Part shown: positions 26,430 through 35,164 of the stretch, one piece after another
Position numbering within the stretch: position 1 is the stretch's first letter
Layout: each line of letters begins with the position of its first letter
Source: Blastochloris viridis
Lineage (GTDB): Bacteria > Pseudomonadota > Alphaproteobacteria > UBA2136 > UBA6156
DNA length: 64,000 bases
Assembly: GCA_005768725.1 (NCBI GenBank)
Contig: VAFM01000002.1
Coordinates: 562,607 to 626,606, forward strand
Direction of reading: 5' to 3'
Made by a program: the position numbers and the translations under genes
The notes under the pieces: model-generated
Database searches by the model: none
What the model was told of the DNA's origin: nothing
Seen by the model: only the letters and a program-made list of their open reading frames with translations

Positions 26430-27530
26430 ATGAACCTGAAGAGTTCCAAAGGCTTTACGCTGTTTGAAATGATCTTGACCGTCGCCATTATGGCGATTCT
26501 GGTGGCCACCACCACGCCGTCGATCTACGAATTCATTCGCCAGCGCGACAAGCAGAATGAGGAGGTCGCGCAAATGCAGGTGCGCAAGGCGCTGGAAGCC
26601 TATATCGCCGACAAGGGCGTACCGCCGAGCGACAACGATGTGACCGAACCGTGGTACGAAAAACTGGCCGGTTATACCAGCCTGTCCGCGAACGAGATTG
26701 CCAACGACGTCTGGGGCCGTCCGCGCATGTATCTCTCGTATCTCGATACCTCCCGCAATATCTACGGGACGACCGTCAGCGTGACCTACGTCACCCTGCA
26801 CAGCATGGGCGAGAACGGTCGGGCTGAACGGACGGAAACCGTGAACGGCAGTACCGTGACCGTGAACGGTGTCGCTGTCAGCAACAACGCGTTCAGCGGC
26901 AGCACCGCATCCGGCGCTACCGGTTGGTGGAAGAACATGACCGACCGTGCCACCGCCTTTGCTACCGTACGCGGCGCGGGGGATGACCAGATGATGCGCT
27001 ATACCAATTACGAAGACGTGCTGCGCCGCTATAACGCCACGCGCGAACGTATGGACAAACTCAGCGAAGCGCTGGAAACCTATGCCCGCAGCCAGTATGC
27101 CAACCACGTGGCCGCCTGTTCGTCCTCTACCACCACCACCGCCACCTGTAACAGCGATGGTACCCCGCGCCTGGCGATCTACTACCCGCGCAGTACCGCC
27201 CGTCAGGTGACGGCCGATGCCGCCCGCTATGTTCGCGATGGAGCTATCGTCACCGAAGTGGTCGTCAACAACGCAGCTACAACGGATGATGATCGCCGTA
27301 AGAACATGGAAGACCTGATGGCCCGTCTCGGTTTGCCGCTGGAGTATTGCTGCTCGGCGCTGAACAACGCAGCCGATGGCAAACCTGCGCCGTTCTACTA
27401 CTTCAGCAACCCGCGCCCGCGTGACGTGAGTTCCTGTGGTGCCCGCCCAGGTGTGGATGCCGCCAAATTGCCGGCGCGTATCACTACCATCTACAACGTA
27501 GATACCAGCGCCCAGCGTACCTGCGGTTAA
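26430..27530 (+). CDS. Type IV prepilin-like protein with class III signal
   Basis: 366 aa. The N-terminus has a short basic leader then GFTLFEMILTVAIMAILV: Gly before the cleavage site, Phe at +1 and Glu at +5, as in type IV prepilins. The ATG at 26430 has AAAGGA seven bases upstream; an upstream ATG at 26376 would add 18 residues and spoil the leader. The long soluble part has four Cys in the last 120 residues. Contains a GVAPSD-like motif (GVPPSDNDV) and a helix YNATRERMDKLSEALETYARS. Probably a main or tip pilin. Confidence 0.85.
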   Translation: MNLKSSKGFTLFEMILTVAIMAILVATTTPSIYEFIRQRDKQNEEVAQMQVRKALEAYIADKGVPPSDNDVTEPWYEKLAGYTSLSANEIANDVWGRPRMYLSYLDTSRNIYGTTVSVTYVTLHSMGENGRAERTETVNGSTVTVNGVAVSNNAFSGSTASGATGWWKNMTDRATAFATVRGAGDDQMMRYTNYEDVLRRYNATRERMDKLSEALETYARSQYANHVAACSSSTTTTATCNSDGTPRLAIYYPRSTARQVTADAARYVRDGAIVTEVVVNNAATTDDDRRKNMEDLMARLGLPLEYCCSALNNAADGKPAPFYYFSNPRPRDVSSCGARPGVDAAKLPARITTIYNVDTSAQRTCG

Positions 27531-27546
27531 TCGGACGCGGCCGGAC

Positions 27547-27900
27547 GTGGAGTTCCTGACCAGACTGATGACGCTCTACGTCAACGGAGCGGCGGCGATA
27601 GCCGCCGCTTGGCCGTGGTTCTGGCCGCTGGTGGGTGGCATGCTGGGCGCCGTCTTCGGGTCCTTCCTCAACTGTGCGCGCTACCGGGTTCCGCGGGGGC
27701 TATCGCTGCGCCGTCCACCCAGTCATTGCCCCTCCTGCAAAACGGTGCTGGGCGTACCAGACCTCGTGCCGATCCTTAGCTTCGTGGCATTACGGGGCCG
27801 TTGCCGCCATTGCGGCATCCGTATCGGCAGCACCAGTCTCTGGATTGAGATCGTCTGCGCACTTCTCGCTGCAGCTCTTGTGGCGCTCCTTCAGGGTTAA
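27547..27900 (+). CDS. Stand-alone N-terminal (methyltransferase-type) domain of a prepilin peptidase
   Basis: 118 aa. A first membrane segment with the family motif GAVFGSFLNCARYRVPRG, a four-Cys zinc-like module (CPSC at about 59-62, CRHC at about 83-86), and a closing membrane helix are seen. This corresponds to the N-terminal DiS_P_DiS domain of PilD/GspO-type enzymes. The aspartyl protease half with the GxGD motif is absent: the protein stops at LVALLQG and a stop follows. It may be a genuine single-domain protein, a remnant of a broken gene, or a methylase acting with a peptidase encoded elsewhere. GTG start. I see no continuation of the peptidase domain downstream in any frame. Confidence 0.7.
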   Translation: MEFLTRLMTLYVNGAAAIAAAWPWFWPLVGGMLGAVFGSFLNCARYRVPRGLSLRRPPSHCPSCKTVLGVPDLVPILSFVALRGRCRHCGIRIGSTSLWIEIVCALLAAALVALLQG

Positions 27901-28022
27901 CCACCCTCCCGCTCCATCTCCTGCCGGGCGGTGCTAATTTCCCACAGCCCGCGCGCCCAAAAGTGAACACAATGCGTTGAACACTTGGCGGAGCGCCGCA
28001 TGCACGGCACAATCCGGCCAGT

Positions 28023-30137
28023 ATGACAGTGTTGCACACCCTTTCGCGTACCGCTCTGGTGGGGACGGCCCTTGGCCTGACCCTCGCTGGCTGTGCCGCA
28101 AGCCCGGCGGCTGCCGTAACCGAGCAGAACCACACCGCAGCGGCCAGCCTTAACCAGCCGCAGGGCGTGCAGTATGCCAGTCTCGACACCTCCGAGGTGA
28201 TGACCGACGCCACCGAACCGGTCGTGCGCAAAGGCACCGTGCTCTGGCGCCGTATGGGAGACGAACCGGCGCCCAAGGCCCCGGAACCGCAAGTGAGCGA
28301 AGAGCTCAAGCGCCTGCGCGAAGCGGTCGAACGCATGCAGGGCCTCACCACTGAGCAGATCGCAGCCCTCCAGCAGAAACTGGCTACCAACGAGCAGGCT
28401 CTCCAGCAGGTCTCGGCCGAGCAGGCCCGTCAGGAGCGTGACCTGCGTGAGCAAACCACCTCCACCGTCTCCAATGTGGCCAAAATGGCCGAAGAAAGCC
28501 TGCGCTCCATGCGTCAGGTGGCCGAAAACAATTCGCAGACGCTCGAACAGAGCAACCAGCAGTTGTCGCGCTTGGAAAACAGCCTGCAATCGCAACTGAG
28601 CGAGGTGAAAACCCTTCAGAAAACCGCGGCCGAAGTCCAGCTGGCGCGCCAGAAGGCTGCCGAAGAAGCCCACAACGCACGCCTCAAGGAGGTCAGTATT
28701 CAGTTAGCTGCCGCCGAAAAGATCCAGCAGGAACGTCTGGCAGCTGCTGAGAAGGTTCAACAGGAACGCCTCACTACGGCCGAGCAACTCCATCAGGCAC
28801 GCCTCAAGGAAGTCAGCAATCAGGTGGCCACGGCAGAACAACTGCAGCAGGCTCGCCTGGCGACGGTCGAGCAGGTTCAGAATGCCCGTCTCAAAGAAGT
28901 CAGCACGCAACTCGCCGCTGCCGAGCAGGTGCAGCAGGCCCGTATGGTTGCGGTCAGCAGTCAATTGGCCGCCAACCAGCGCCTCACCGAGGCGCAACTG
29001 GCTGACCTCCGTAAGGTCGCCGCCGAAAACCGCGCGCTCGCCAGCTCCGAAACCGCCAACGTCGCCGTGGCGCTGCGTATTTACGCCGACCGCCAGCTGG
29101 CGCAGGCGCAGGCGACCACCTCCGCCACGCTGGCCGAGATGGCTTCCGCCACCAATCAGAACATTGCCGCGTTGGACCAACGCACCAGCCAGCGCATGGG
29201 TGTGATGTGGACCGCCGCCAGCCGTCAGGCCGAAAAACTGGCCGAAGAAAAGGCCAACGCCGTGGCCGCCAGCGTTGCCGCCCTGCAGCAGCAGACCGCT
29301 TCTCAGAAGATCGAACCGGCCCAGATCCGCGCCATCGCCGAACAGACCGTGGCCGAATCCACCCCCGAATTCCGCGCTCTGGCTCTTCAGACCCTCAAGG
29401 ATGGTCAGGATTATATCCGCAGCGTCGCCCGCAGCGCGGTACAGGACAAAGACCCCGGCATGACCAGTGCGCTGGCCGATGCCGCGCGTGATGTGATTAC
29501 CCGTGACGACAAGGTCGTCTTCGCCATCCGCAAAGCCGTGGCCGACGAATTGCAGAGTGCCGTCACCGGCACGACCACGACGGCCGAGCCCGCCACCGGC
29601 GCACGCACAACCTTGGGCCCGGACCACACCCTGACCGAAGCCGAACAACTCGACCCCAACCGCCTGCGCATTGCCCAGTTACTGGCACCGGAAGGCGGTC
29701 CCGCCTCCGACGCCGCCAAGCTGACCGATGCCCAGCTGGCGGCCATCAGCCCGGCCGCAGGTCAGGCTTCGGCTGGCGCGGTGGTAGGCCAGCAATCATG
29801 GTCGGCGCAGGGCACCAGCCTCATGCGCCCGCGTAACCGTGCCGACTGGATGGACATCCGTCAGTACAAGGTGGTGGTGCACCAAGATGACCAGACGCTG
29901 GAAACCCTGCTTGGCAATATCCTCAAGCACGCCGAGCCGTTCACCGGTCCGTGGCAGATCCGCTGGAAGATCTCCGACAGCAACAAGGACCTGATGACCG
30001 AGAAGTTCAGCCTGGACGCCGAAGCGCCGTTTGAAGAGTTTGTCAGTTACCTGGCCCAGTACATCGTCAACGATCGTGGCGTAAAACTGAGCGTAAGCCT
30101 GTTCGACAGCGAACGAATTATTGTAATTTCCGACTGA
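28023..30137 (+). CDS. Lipoprotein with long coiled coil and C-terminal TcpQ-like domain
   Basis: 704 aa. Lipobox LAGC, Cys at about residue 24. A long coiled coil occupies about residues 90-480, with a repeated ARLKEVS...Q unit starting at 28677, 28797 and 28884. A linker follows, then a C-terminal domain (about 620-704: VVHQDDQTLETLLGNIL ... WQIRWKISDSNK ... FEEFVSYLAQYIV ... DSERIIVIS) like the TcpQ/PilL C-terminus that binds a secretin. It could span the periplasm from the outer membrane. Its TGA stop overlaps the next gene's ATG. Confidence 0.7.
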   Translation: MTVLHTLSRTALVGTALGLTLAGCAASPAAAVTEQNHTAAASLNQPQGVQYASLDTSEVMTDATEPVVRKGTVLWRRMGDEPAPKAPEPQVSEELKRLREAVERMQGLTTEQIAALQQKLATNEQALQQVSAEQARQERDLREQTTSTVSNVAKMAEESLRSMRQVAENNSQTLEQSNQQLSRLENSLQSQLSEVKTLQKTAAEVQLARQKAAEEAHNARLKEVSIQLAAAEKIQQERLAAAEKVQQERLTTAEQLHQARLKEVSNQVATAEQLQQARLATVEQVQNARLKEVSTQLAAAEQVQQARMVAVSSQLAANQRLTEAQLADLRKVAAENRALASSETANVAVALRIYADRQLAQAQATTSATLAEMASATNQNIAALDQRTSQRMGVMWTAASRQAEKLAEEKANAVAASVAALQQQTASQKIEPAQIRAIAEQTVAESTPEFRALALQTLKDGQDYIRSVARSAVQDKDPGMTSALADAARDVITRDDKVVFAIRKAVADELQSAVTGTTTTAEPATGARTTLGPDHTLTEAEQLDPNRLRIAQLLAPEGGPASDAAKLTDAQLAAISPAAGQASAGAVVGQQSWSAQGTSLMRPRNRADWMDIRQYKVVVHQDDQTLETLLGNILKHAEPFTGPWQIRWKISDSNKDLMTEKFSLDAEAPFEEFVSYLAQYIVNDRGVKLSVSLFDSERIIVISD
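28677..28970 (+). repeat. Internal coiled-coil repeat (three ARLKEVS units)
   Basis: The unit beginning ARLKEVS and continuing Q-A-A-E-Q-Q recurs three times at spacings of 120 and 87 bases. It is a within-protein repeat, consistent with an elongated rod. Confidence 0.7.
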
Positions 30138-31678
30138 TGACCCCGATGCGCCGCCGCTTCCTCCTCGCTCTCACCGCCTCCACGCTGCTGGCGGGTTGCG
30201 CTGTACCGCATACGGCCTCGGGCCCTACGGCGTTTGAGGCACCGCGCCTCAGCGATGAAGGTGTGGTGATTGCCGAATCGACACTGGTCACCGGTGTCTC
30301 CAAGGGCAACAGCATTACCGGTGGCACCGACGACTGCGTCGGCCCGGGCCTGGGTGTCACGGTTGGCACCACGCGCGGCGACGACCGCTTCCTGTTCGAT
30401 AAGAACGGCGAACCCTGCGACTCTGCCGAAATGCTGTTCGATGGCCGCAGTCAGGTCAATCAGCGCCAGGGCGATCCCGCCATCACACTCAAGTTCTTCG
30501 ACGGTAAATCCGCCAAGACCACTGGCGACCTGCCGGATCTGCAACCAGTTCCGACGATTCAGTTGAAGTCGGAGCTATTGCCGCAAGGGGGCAAGGCGGT
30601 GGCGCAGACCGACTTTAGTGCGATCGAACCGGCCGCTGGCCCGGCCAAGCTCTCGGCCAACGGCACGGTACCGGCTACACCGGCTCCGGTGCAGGTTGCT
30701 GCCGTCAATAAGCCAGACCCCGTACTGGCCACGCTGGCCTCCTGGCAGAACCAGGACACCGTGTACGCCGCCCGCAGCGAAGAAGCGACCGCTGCCGCCG
30801 AGCGCAACCTGAACAACATCGTCAAGGGCAACCGCAGCAACTCCGAGCAGGAGACCATGTCGAAGCTGATGGCCCAGTTGCGCGAGCGTGAACGTCAGGT
30901 ACAGGAAGAGCAGCGCCGTCATACCGAAACGCTTGAACGTGCACAGCGCAACCGCGATATCACCGTGGCTGCCCGTAACGAATGGCAGCAGAAGGAATCG
31001 GAACTGGAAGGCCAGCTTAAGGCCACCCAACAGCGTCTGGCGCAGGTGGAACAGCTTGCTCAACGCCTGAATGCCGAAAAAGCGAATAAAGAAAAAGCTT
31101 ATCAGCAGCAGATCAACACCCTCAGTTCCGACCTCAAGGTCGCCGAACAGCAGGCCGATGTCTCTCGCCGCGAGCTGATTCTGCAGGCCGCCGCCAAGAT
31201 TGCCGAAGCTGAACAGCTCGCCTCTGCCGCCAAGATTCAGGAACAACAGATCAAGCTGCGCGAAGCTGCGCGTCTGAAGTCAGAAGCCGAGACCATGATG
31301 GACCGCGCGCTGGCGATGAATTCCGGGAAAAATGTGCTGGTGAACGGCGTGGGGGCCCCGCCCGCCGTGCCGCTGCAACTGATGGAAACGCCGGTGACCG
31401 TGGTCGCCAACGGCAAAACCCTGCCGGAGATTCTGAGCGATGTCCTCAAGCAGGCAGCCCCGCAGGCGGGTGCCTGGAAAGCCGACTGGCAACTCGCCGC
31501 CGCCAACAAAAAGCTGCTGAGCGACAAATGGTCGCTGACGGCGGAAGCCCCGGTGGAGCAGGTGCTGGCCCAGTTGAACCAACAGGTTAAGGACGCCTAC
31601 GGATTCCCGTTGCTGTTCACGCAATTCGGCCAGTCACAGCTGATTGTTGTCACCGAGGCCACACCCCCAACGCGTTAA
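30137..31678 (+). CDS. Second lipoprotein with coiled coil and TcpQ-like C-terminus
   Basis: 513 aa. Lipobox LLAGC, Cys at about residue 21. A beta-rich N-terminal part with CVGPGLGVTVG, a coiled coil (about 240-400: ARNEWQQKESELEGQLKATQQRL...) and a C-terminal domain (about 420-510: TLPEILSDVLKQAAP ... WQLAAANKK ... VEQVLAQLNQQV ... SQLIVVTE) similar in layout to the end of the preceding protein and to the protein at 16102. Start overlaps the upstream stop (TGATG). Probably a partner in the outer-membrane ring. Confidence 0.7.
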   Translation: MTPMRRRFLLALTASTLLAGCAVPHTASGPTAFEAPRLSDEGVVIAESTLVTGVSKGNSITGGTDDCVGPGLGVTVGTTRGDDRFLFDKNGEPCDSAEMLFDGRSQVNQRQGDPAITLKFFDGKSAKTTGDLPDLQPVPTIQLKSELLPQGGKAVAQTDFSAIEPAAGPAKLSANGTVPATPAPVQVAAVNKPDPVLATLASWQNQDTVYAARSEEATAAAERNLNNIVKGNRSNSEQETMSKLMAQLRERERQVQEEQRRHTETLERAQRNRDITVAARNEWQQKESELEGQLKATQQRLAQVEQLAQRLNAEKANKEKAYQQQINTLSSDLKVAEQQADVSRRELILQAAAKIAEAEQLASAAKIQEQQIKLREAARLKSEAETMMDRALAMNSGKNVLVNGVGAPPAVPLQLMETPVTVVANGKTLPEILSDVLKQAAPQAGAWKADWQLAAANKKLLSDKWSLTAEAPVEQVLAQLNQQVKDAYGFPLLFTQFGQSQLIVVTEATPPTR

Positions 31679-31713
31679 GCACCCTCGTGTACGCACATTT
31701 TTCGGTAAAGATC

Positions 31714-31741
31714 TTGCAAACCTTGCATGAAGCACCATAAT
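31714..31741 (+). promoter_or_regulatory. Candidate sigma-70-type promoter before the F-type module
   Basis: TTGCAA (31714-31719), 16-base spacer, CATAAT (31736-31741), with AAAGGAG following and the first TraA-like gene at 31766. It would start the traA-L-E-K stretch; position and hexamer match are moderate. Confidence 0.4.
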
Positions 31742-31765
31742 CAAAGGCAAAGGAGACCCAAACAT

Positions 31766-32137
31766 ATGAATCAACGCACTCTTCTCTTCAGTGTAGCTGC
31801 CGTGGCCCTCATGGCGGTCATGATCGCTAACCCGGCTCTGGCGCAGGGTACGGGCGACGTCGGCGAAGCCGGTAACGCAGCAGCGCAAACCCTTGTCAGC
31901 GCCATTACCGGTAACATCGGTCTATTGATCGGCCTCGGTATCACCGTGATGGGCCTGTGGACCTGGATTATCGGCCAGAAGACCGCAGCTGGTCTCACCA
32001 TGGTTGTAGGTGGCGTGCTGCTGACCATGGCCCCGGGTATCTTCAAGGGTGCTCGCGACGTGGCCGTGGGTGTGGTCGAAGGTTTTGGTGGCGAAGCCTA
32101 CCAGGTCGACGGCGCCCAGTCCTCGGGAGCTAACTAA
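31766..32137 (+). CDS. TraA/VirB2-like pilin-type small membrane protein
   Basis: 123 aa. Signal peptide (cleavage near ALAQG, about residue 27), then two hydrophobic segments (about 50-68: NIGLLIGLGITVMGLWTWI; 75-95: AGLTMVVGGVLLTMAPGIF) joined by GQK. This signal plus two-helix layout matches VirB2/TraA pilins of type IV secretion systems. ATG at 31766 has AAAGGAG upstream; a longer frame starts at 31727. Immediately followed by a second similar gene and traL. Confidence 0.75.
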   Translation: MNQRTLLFSVAAVALMAVMIANPALAQGTGDVGEAGNAAAQTLVSAITGNIGLLIGLGITVMGLWTWIIGQKTAAGLTMVVGGVLLTMAPGIFKGARDVAVGVVEGFGGEAYQVDGAQSSGAN

Positions 32138-32156
32138 TCCAAGCGTAGTAGCATCC

Positions 32157-32477
32157 GTGACAAAACTCTTGCTACTGGTGGTGGCGGCACTCCTTCTGGG
32201 TGCCGCCACTGGCTATGCGCAGAGCGATGCCGGCGCGGTCGAGCTTGATCTCGTGCGGCGTATCTTCACGGGGAATATCGGCCTTTTCATCGGGCTGGCT
32301 ATCACGATCATGGGCATCATCATGTTCGTGCAGGGCGATACCGGTGGCGCGATCTTTACCGTCATTCTGGGCGTGCTTATCACCATGCTGCCGGGTGTCT
32401 ATAATGGCCTCCGTTACATTGCCTGCCCGATCGCGGAGGGCTTTGGCGGGCATTGTGGAACTGAAACTTCGCAGTAG
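32157..32477 (+). CDS. Second TraA/VirB2-like small membrane protein
   Basis: 106 aa from a GTG. Signal peptide (cleavage near GYAQS), then NIGLFIGLAITIMGIIMFVQGDTGGAIF and VILGVLITMLPGVYNG, closely similar in layout to the preceding protein (shared GNIGL-IGL-IT-MG). The C-terminal region differs and has a pair of Cys (IACPIAEGFGGHCG). No clear Shine-Dalgarno, so it may be coupled to the upstream gene. Either two pilin subunits or a pilin and a variant. I place it in the TraA family by shape and position. Confidence 0.65.
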   Translation: MTKLLLLVVAALLLGAATGYAQSDAGAVELDLVRRIFTGNIGLFIGLAITIMGIIMFVQGDTGGAIFTVILGVLITMLPGVYNGLRYIACPIAEGFGGHCGTETSQ

Positions 32478-32489
32478 GACGTAACAGTC

Positions 32490-32756
32490 ATGCAGATGCG
32501 TCCGGTACCCCGTAATATCGATAAACCGAACCGCACCCCGGAATACGCGGTCACGTTCCTGTTTGCCTATTACATGACGCTGTTCCTGTTCAGTAAAGCC
32601 TTGGTAGCGCTGCTGGTAGGCGCTATAGCAACCTACATCATGTACAAGGTCACATTGGATAAACCGGAAGGTCTGGCCATGCGTCTCGCCTACCGTCATG
32701 TCAAATTCGGCAAAATGCGCCCGAGCCCCAAGCACGCCCCCCGTCTCGAAATCTGA
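32490..32756 (+). CDS. traL: TraL-like pilus assembly protein
   Basis: 88 aa, one or two closely spaced membrane segments (about residues 22-52: VTFLFAYYMTLFLFSKALVALLVGAIATYIMY) with a basic cytosolic C-terminus and the PRNIDKPNR motif near the N-terminus, typical of TraL of F-type secretion systems. AGGA precedes the ATG. It sits between the TraA-like genes and traE as in F-type systems. Confidence 0.75.
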   Translation: MQMRPVPRNIDKPNRTPEYAVTFLFAYYMTLFLFSKALVALLVGAIATYIMYKVTLDKPEGLAMRLAYRHVKFGKMRPSPKHAPRLEI

Positions 32757-32893
32757 TTGAGCATCGCGGCTCAAGCGCGGCTTTGGTGCCACACGCAAAG
32801 CGCAGGCGGGAGGGTTGCTGCCTGTTTTCGCAACAGCCTACTCCCCAACGCCTTCAAAAGCAGCTAGTCTGACGCGCAAGGAGAAGACCAAGA

Positions 32894-33556
32894 ATGGATT
32901 TTGTCGCGCGTGCAGGTGCAATTGTCGACCGTGCCCACCGGGTGGCCGGTATTCTGTTGTTATGCGTGCTCGTGCTCTGTCTGGTCAGCATGTGCCAGCT
33001 GGTTGAGAATCAGAATCTCCAGGCGGAAATGAACGCCCAGCGTATCCGTTATCCGGTGATCGTGGTGCCGGACGCTACCACTGGGGTATACAGCCCGACC
33101 GAAGAAGATCGCCTGATCTACCTGTTTGCCGACTTCGTCACCCAGTCGCTTAACTCTTACACGCCAGCCAATATTGGCCAGCTCTATCGTGGCCTGTACC
33201 CCTACATGGGGCCAGCCCTGCAAACCGACTCGCAGCCTTACTTTGAGCGTAAGATCCGTGACTCGACCTCCGATCGCCGCTCGTCCTTCTTTGTGCCGGA
33301 CCGCACGCAACTGCCGACCGTGAAGAAGCGCCGCGAAAACGGTGTGGAATTCCGTGATGTCGCCGTACGCGGCCAGATCAGCACCATCGTCGGCGGTACA
33401 CTGGCCGAAGGCTCTCCGATGGAGATCCAGATGACTTTCCAGAAAGTCTTCGCCAGCCCGGTCAACCCCTACGGCTTCCTGCTGACCAAGTACTACGAGA
33501 AACTGCTGGTCGACCCGCTGCAAGCCCCCAAACTGCCGCCCGCCGCGGCCCGGTAA
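32894..33556 (+). CDS. traE: TraE-like F-type secretion component
   Basis: 220 aa. One N-terminal membrane anchor (about residues 15-38) followed by a periplasmic VirB8/TraE-like domain (YLFADFVTQSLNSYTPANIGQ ... RKIRDSTSDRRSSF ... VRGQISTIVGG ... IQMTFQKVFASPVNPYGF). TraE links inner-membrane and core parts of F-type channels. AAGGAG upstream of the ATG. In traL-E-K order. Confidence 0.78.
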   Translation: MDFVARAGAIVDRAHRVAGILLLCVLVLCLVSMCQLVENQNLQAEMNAQRIRYPVIVVPDATTGVYSPTEEDRLIYLFADFVTQSLNSYTPANIGQLYRGLYPYMGPALQTDSQPYFERKIRDSTSDRRSSFFVPDRTQLPTVKKRRENGVEFRDVAVRGQISTIVGGTLAEGSPMEIQMTFQKVFASPVNPYGFLLTKYYEKLLVDPLQAPKLPPAAAR

Positions 33557-33577
33557 TTCTGTAAAGGAGATAACTCT

Positions 33578-34297
33578 ATGCGTATGCGCCTCACTCTTCT
33601 CACTTTGGCTTTGGTGGCACAGGTCGCCGGTGTCTGGGCCGATACTCTGGTCTGGCGCAGCCCCACCAAGCCGCTGACCATCGGTCTCTCCACCGGCGAC
33701 TATACGCAGGTGATGTTCCCGGAGCCGATCAAGGCCGTGACGCTGGAAAACCCGAGCTATATCGATGGTAAACCGCTCGACGGCTATAACGGTCAGGCCA
33801 TCATGTTCCAGTCCCTGCTGCCGAAGATGGCAACCCGCGGCTTCTTTGTCGGCCAGAGCGGTAATACGTATATTCTCATTCTGACCACCGACGTGCCGTA
33901 CCGCACGTATATCGAAATTGTCGACGGCGTGGCGATGAAGCAGCTCAAGGAAACGGTCGCCTCCAAAATGGGGCCGCACGATCTCATCCGCGCCATGGCG
34001 CAGGATGTCGATGTGCCCGGCATCACTCGCGAAACCTACGTGGTTCCCAACTGGTTCCGTGGCAGCGGCATGACCTTCGACCTCTCCGAGATCTGGCAGT
34101 CGCCGACCATGACCGGTTTGGTCGTACACGTGCGGAATGAAAACCCGGTGCCGAACGAGGTCAACCTGCCCGCCATCGTCATCCCCAAAACTAGCGAATG
34201 GGGTAATCTGCGCTTTGCCAGCATGGAAAATCTGCGCCTTGCACCCGCTGGCCAGCCGAACGACAAGGGCGTGCTGCTGCTCGTCTTCCTGCGCTAG
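33578..34297 (+). CDS. traK: TraK-like secreted core-complex protein
   Basis: 239 aa. Signal peptide to about residue 22 (VAGVWAD). Beta-rich fold: TLVWRSPTKPLTIGLSTGDYTQVMF (N-domain) and VVHVRNENPVPNEVNLPAIVIP plus the C-terminal strand GVLLLVFLR. In F-type systems TraK is the secretin-like partner bound by TraV and TraB. AAAGGAG upstream. The order traL-E-K then continues after a gap to traB-V-C far downstream. Confidence 0.75.
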   Translation: MRMRLTLLTLALVAQVAGVWADTLVWRSPTKPLTIGLSTGDYTQVMFPEPIKAVTLENPSYIDGKPLDGYNGQAIMFQSLLPKMATRGFFVGQSGNTYILILTTDVPYRTYIEIVDGVAMKQLKETVASKMGPHDLIRAMAQDVDVPGITRETYVVPNWFRGSGMTFDLSEIWQSPTMTGLVVHVRNENPVPNEVNLPAIVIPKTSEWGNLRFASMENLRLAPAGQPNDKGVLLLVFLR

Positions 34298-34318
34298 TCG
34301 TTTTGACCGGAGTGCGGC

Positions 34319-35164
34319 GTGACAAAAACCCCGCGCTCCCTGCCGCTCTTGGCGGCTTTCCCCTTGGCAATCCGCCTTTTTCAGCCCTATATTCTCAGTA
34401 TGAACCTCTCTCGGGCCTTGTTGGCATGTATCTGTCTGTCTGCCGCCGTTATGGCGCAGCCGGTGCGTGCCGATTATGAGAACGACCCGTTCGACCCGCT
34501 GATCGCCCGTGACGCCTGGATGCTGATCGCTCAGGCCGAACGCTCCAACGGTATTCCGGCAGGCCTGCTGCACGCCATGAGCCTGGTCGAAACTGGCAAG
34601 GGGATCCGTGGCTGGGTCTTGCCGTGGCCGTACACCATCGGCGTCAATGGCACCGGAGTACAAAAGTTTGCCACGCGTGAAGAGGCGATGACGGCGTTCA
34701 CCCGTTACCGCAACCTGGGCTTCGTCCGTTTTAATGTCAGCGCGCTCGGTGTACGCCTCAGCAAGGCCAAACCCTTGGAAGTGGCCGCCGCACTGGGCAG
34801 TGTTCCGGCAGGTTCTCCGGTTACGCTGGAAGGCATCAATTACGGCCGTCGCTTCAATAGCGAGCGTGAAGCCGCCGCATTTCTCCGCCGCATGTTCAGC
34901 GCAGGCTACCGCAATGTCGATGTCGGCATGATGCAGATCAACTGGCGCGTCCACAGCCAGCACTTCAGCAGTATCGAAGAAGCCCTGAACCCCGACACCA
35001 ACCTCAATTATGCCGTGCGCTACCTGTTGGAGCACCGTCAGACCCGCGACTGGTGGGGTTCGGTCGGCCGTTACCACAGTGGCACCAGCCGCTATGCCAA
35101 CAAATACATCCGCAGCGTGTACAACATGTACCTGCGCATTCACCGGGTGAATACCTCCGCATGA
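34319..35164 (+). CDS. SLT-domain lytic transglycosylase
   Basis: 281 aa from GTG. Signal peptide present (best from an internal ATG at 34400; the GTG has CCGGAG upstream). Catalytic Glu region AMSLVETGKG, then an insertion of about 80 residues, GMMQINWRVHS, LNYAVRYLLE and GRYHSG, the sequence of SLT motifs. Such enzymes cut peptidoglycan to let the secretion apparatus through. The stop (TGA) overlaps the start of the helicase gene. Confidence 0.82.
   Translation: MTKTPRSLPLLAAFPLAIRLFQPYILSMNLSRALLACICLSAAVMAQPVRADYENDPFDPLIARDAWMLIAQAERSNGIPAGLLHAMSLVETGKGIRGWVLPWPYTIGVNGTGVQKFATREEAMTAFTRYRNLGFVRFNVSALGVRLSKAKPLEVAAALGSVPAGSPVTLEGINYGRRFNSEREAAAFLRRMFSAGYRNVDVGMMQINWRVHSQHFSSIEEALNPDTNLNYAVRYLLEHRQTRDWWGSVGRYHSGTSRYANKYIRSVYNMYLRIHRVNTSA

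Noticed and set aside
32960..35143. 727-codon - strand open frame
   Set aside because: Antisense to traE, traK and the transglycosylase, which have signal peptides and family motifs; the antisense product is His/Gln/Gly-rich, typical of a shadow frame in GC-rich DNA.
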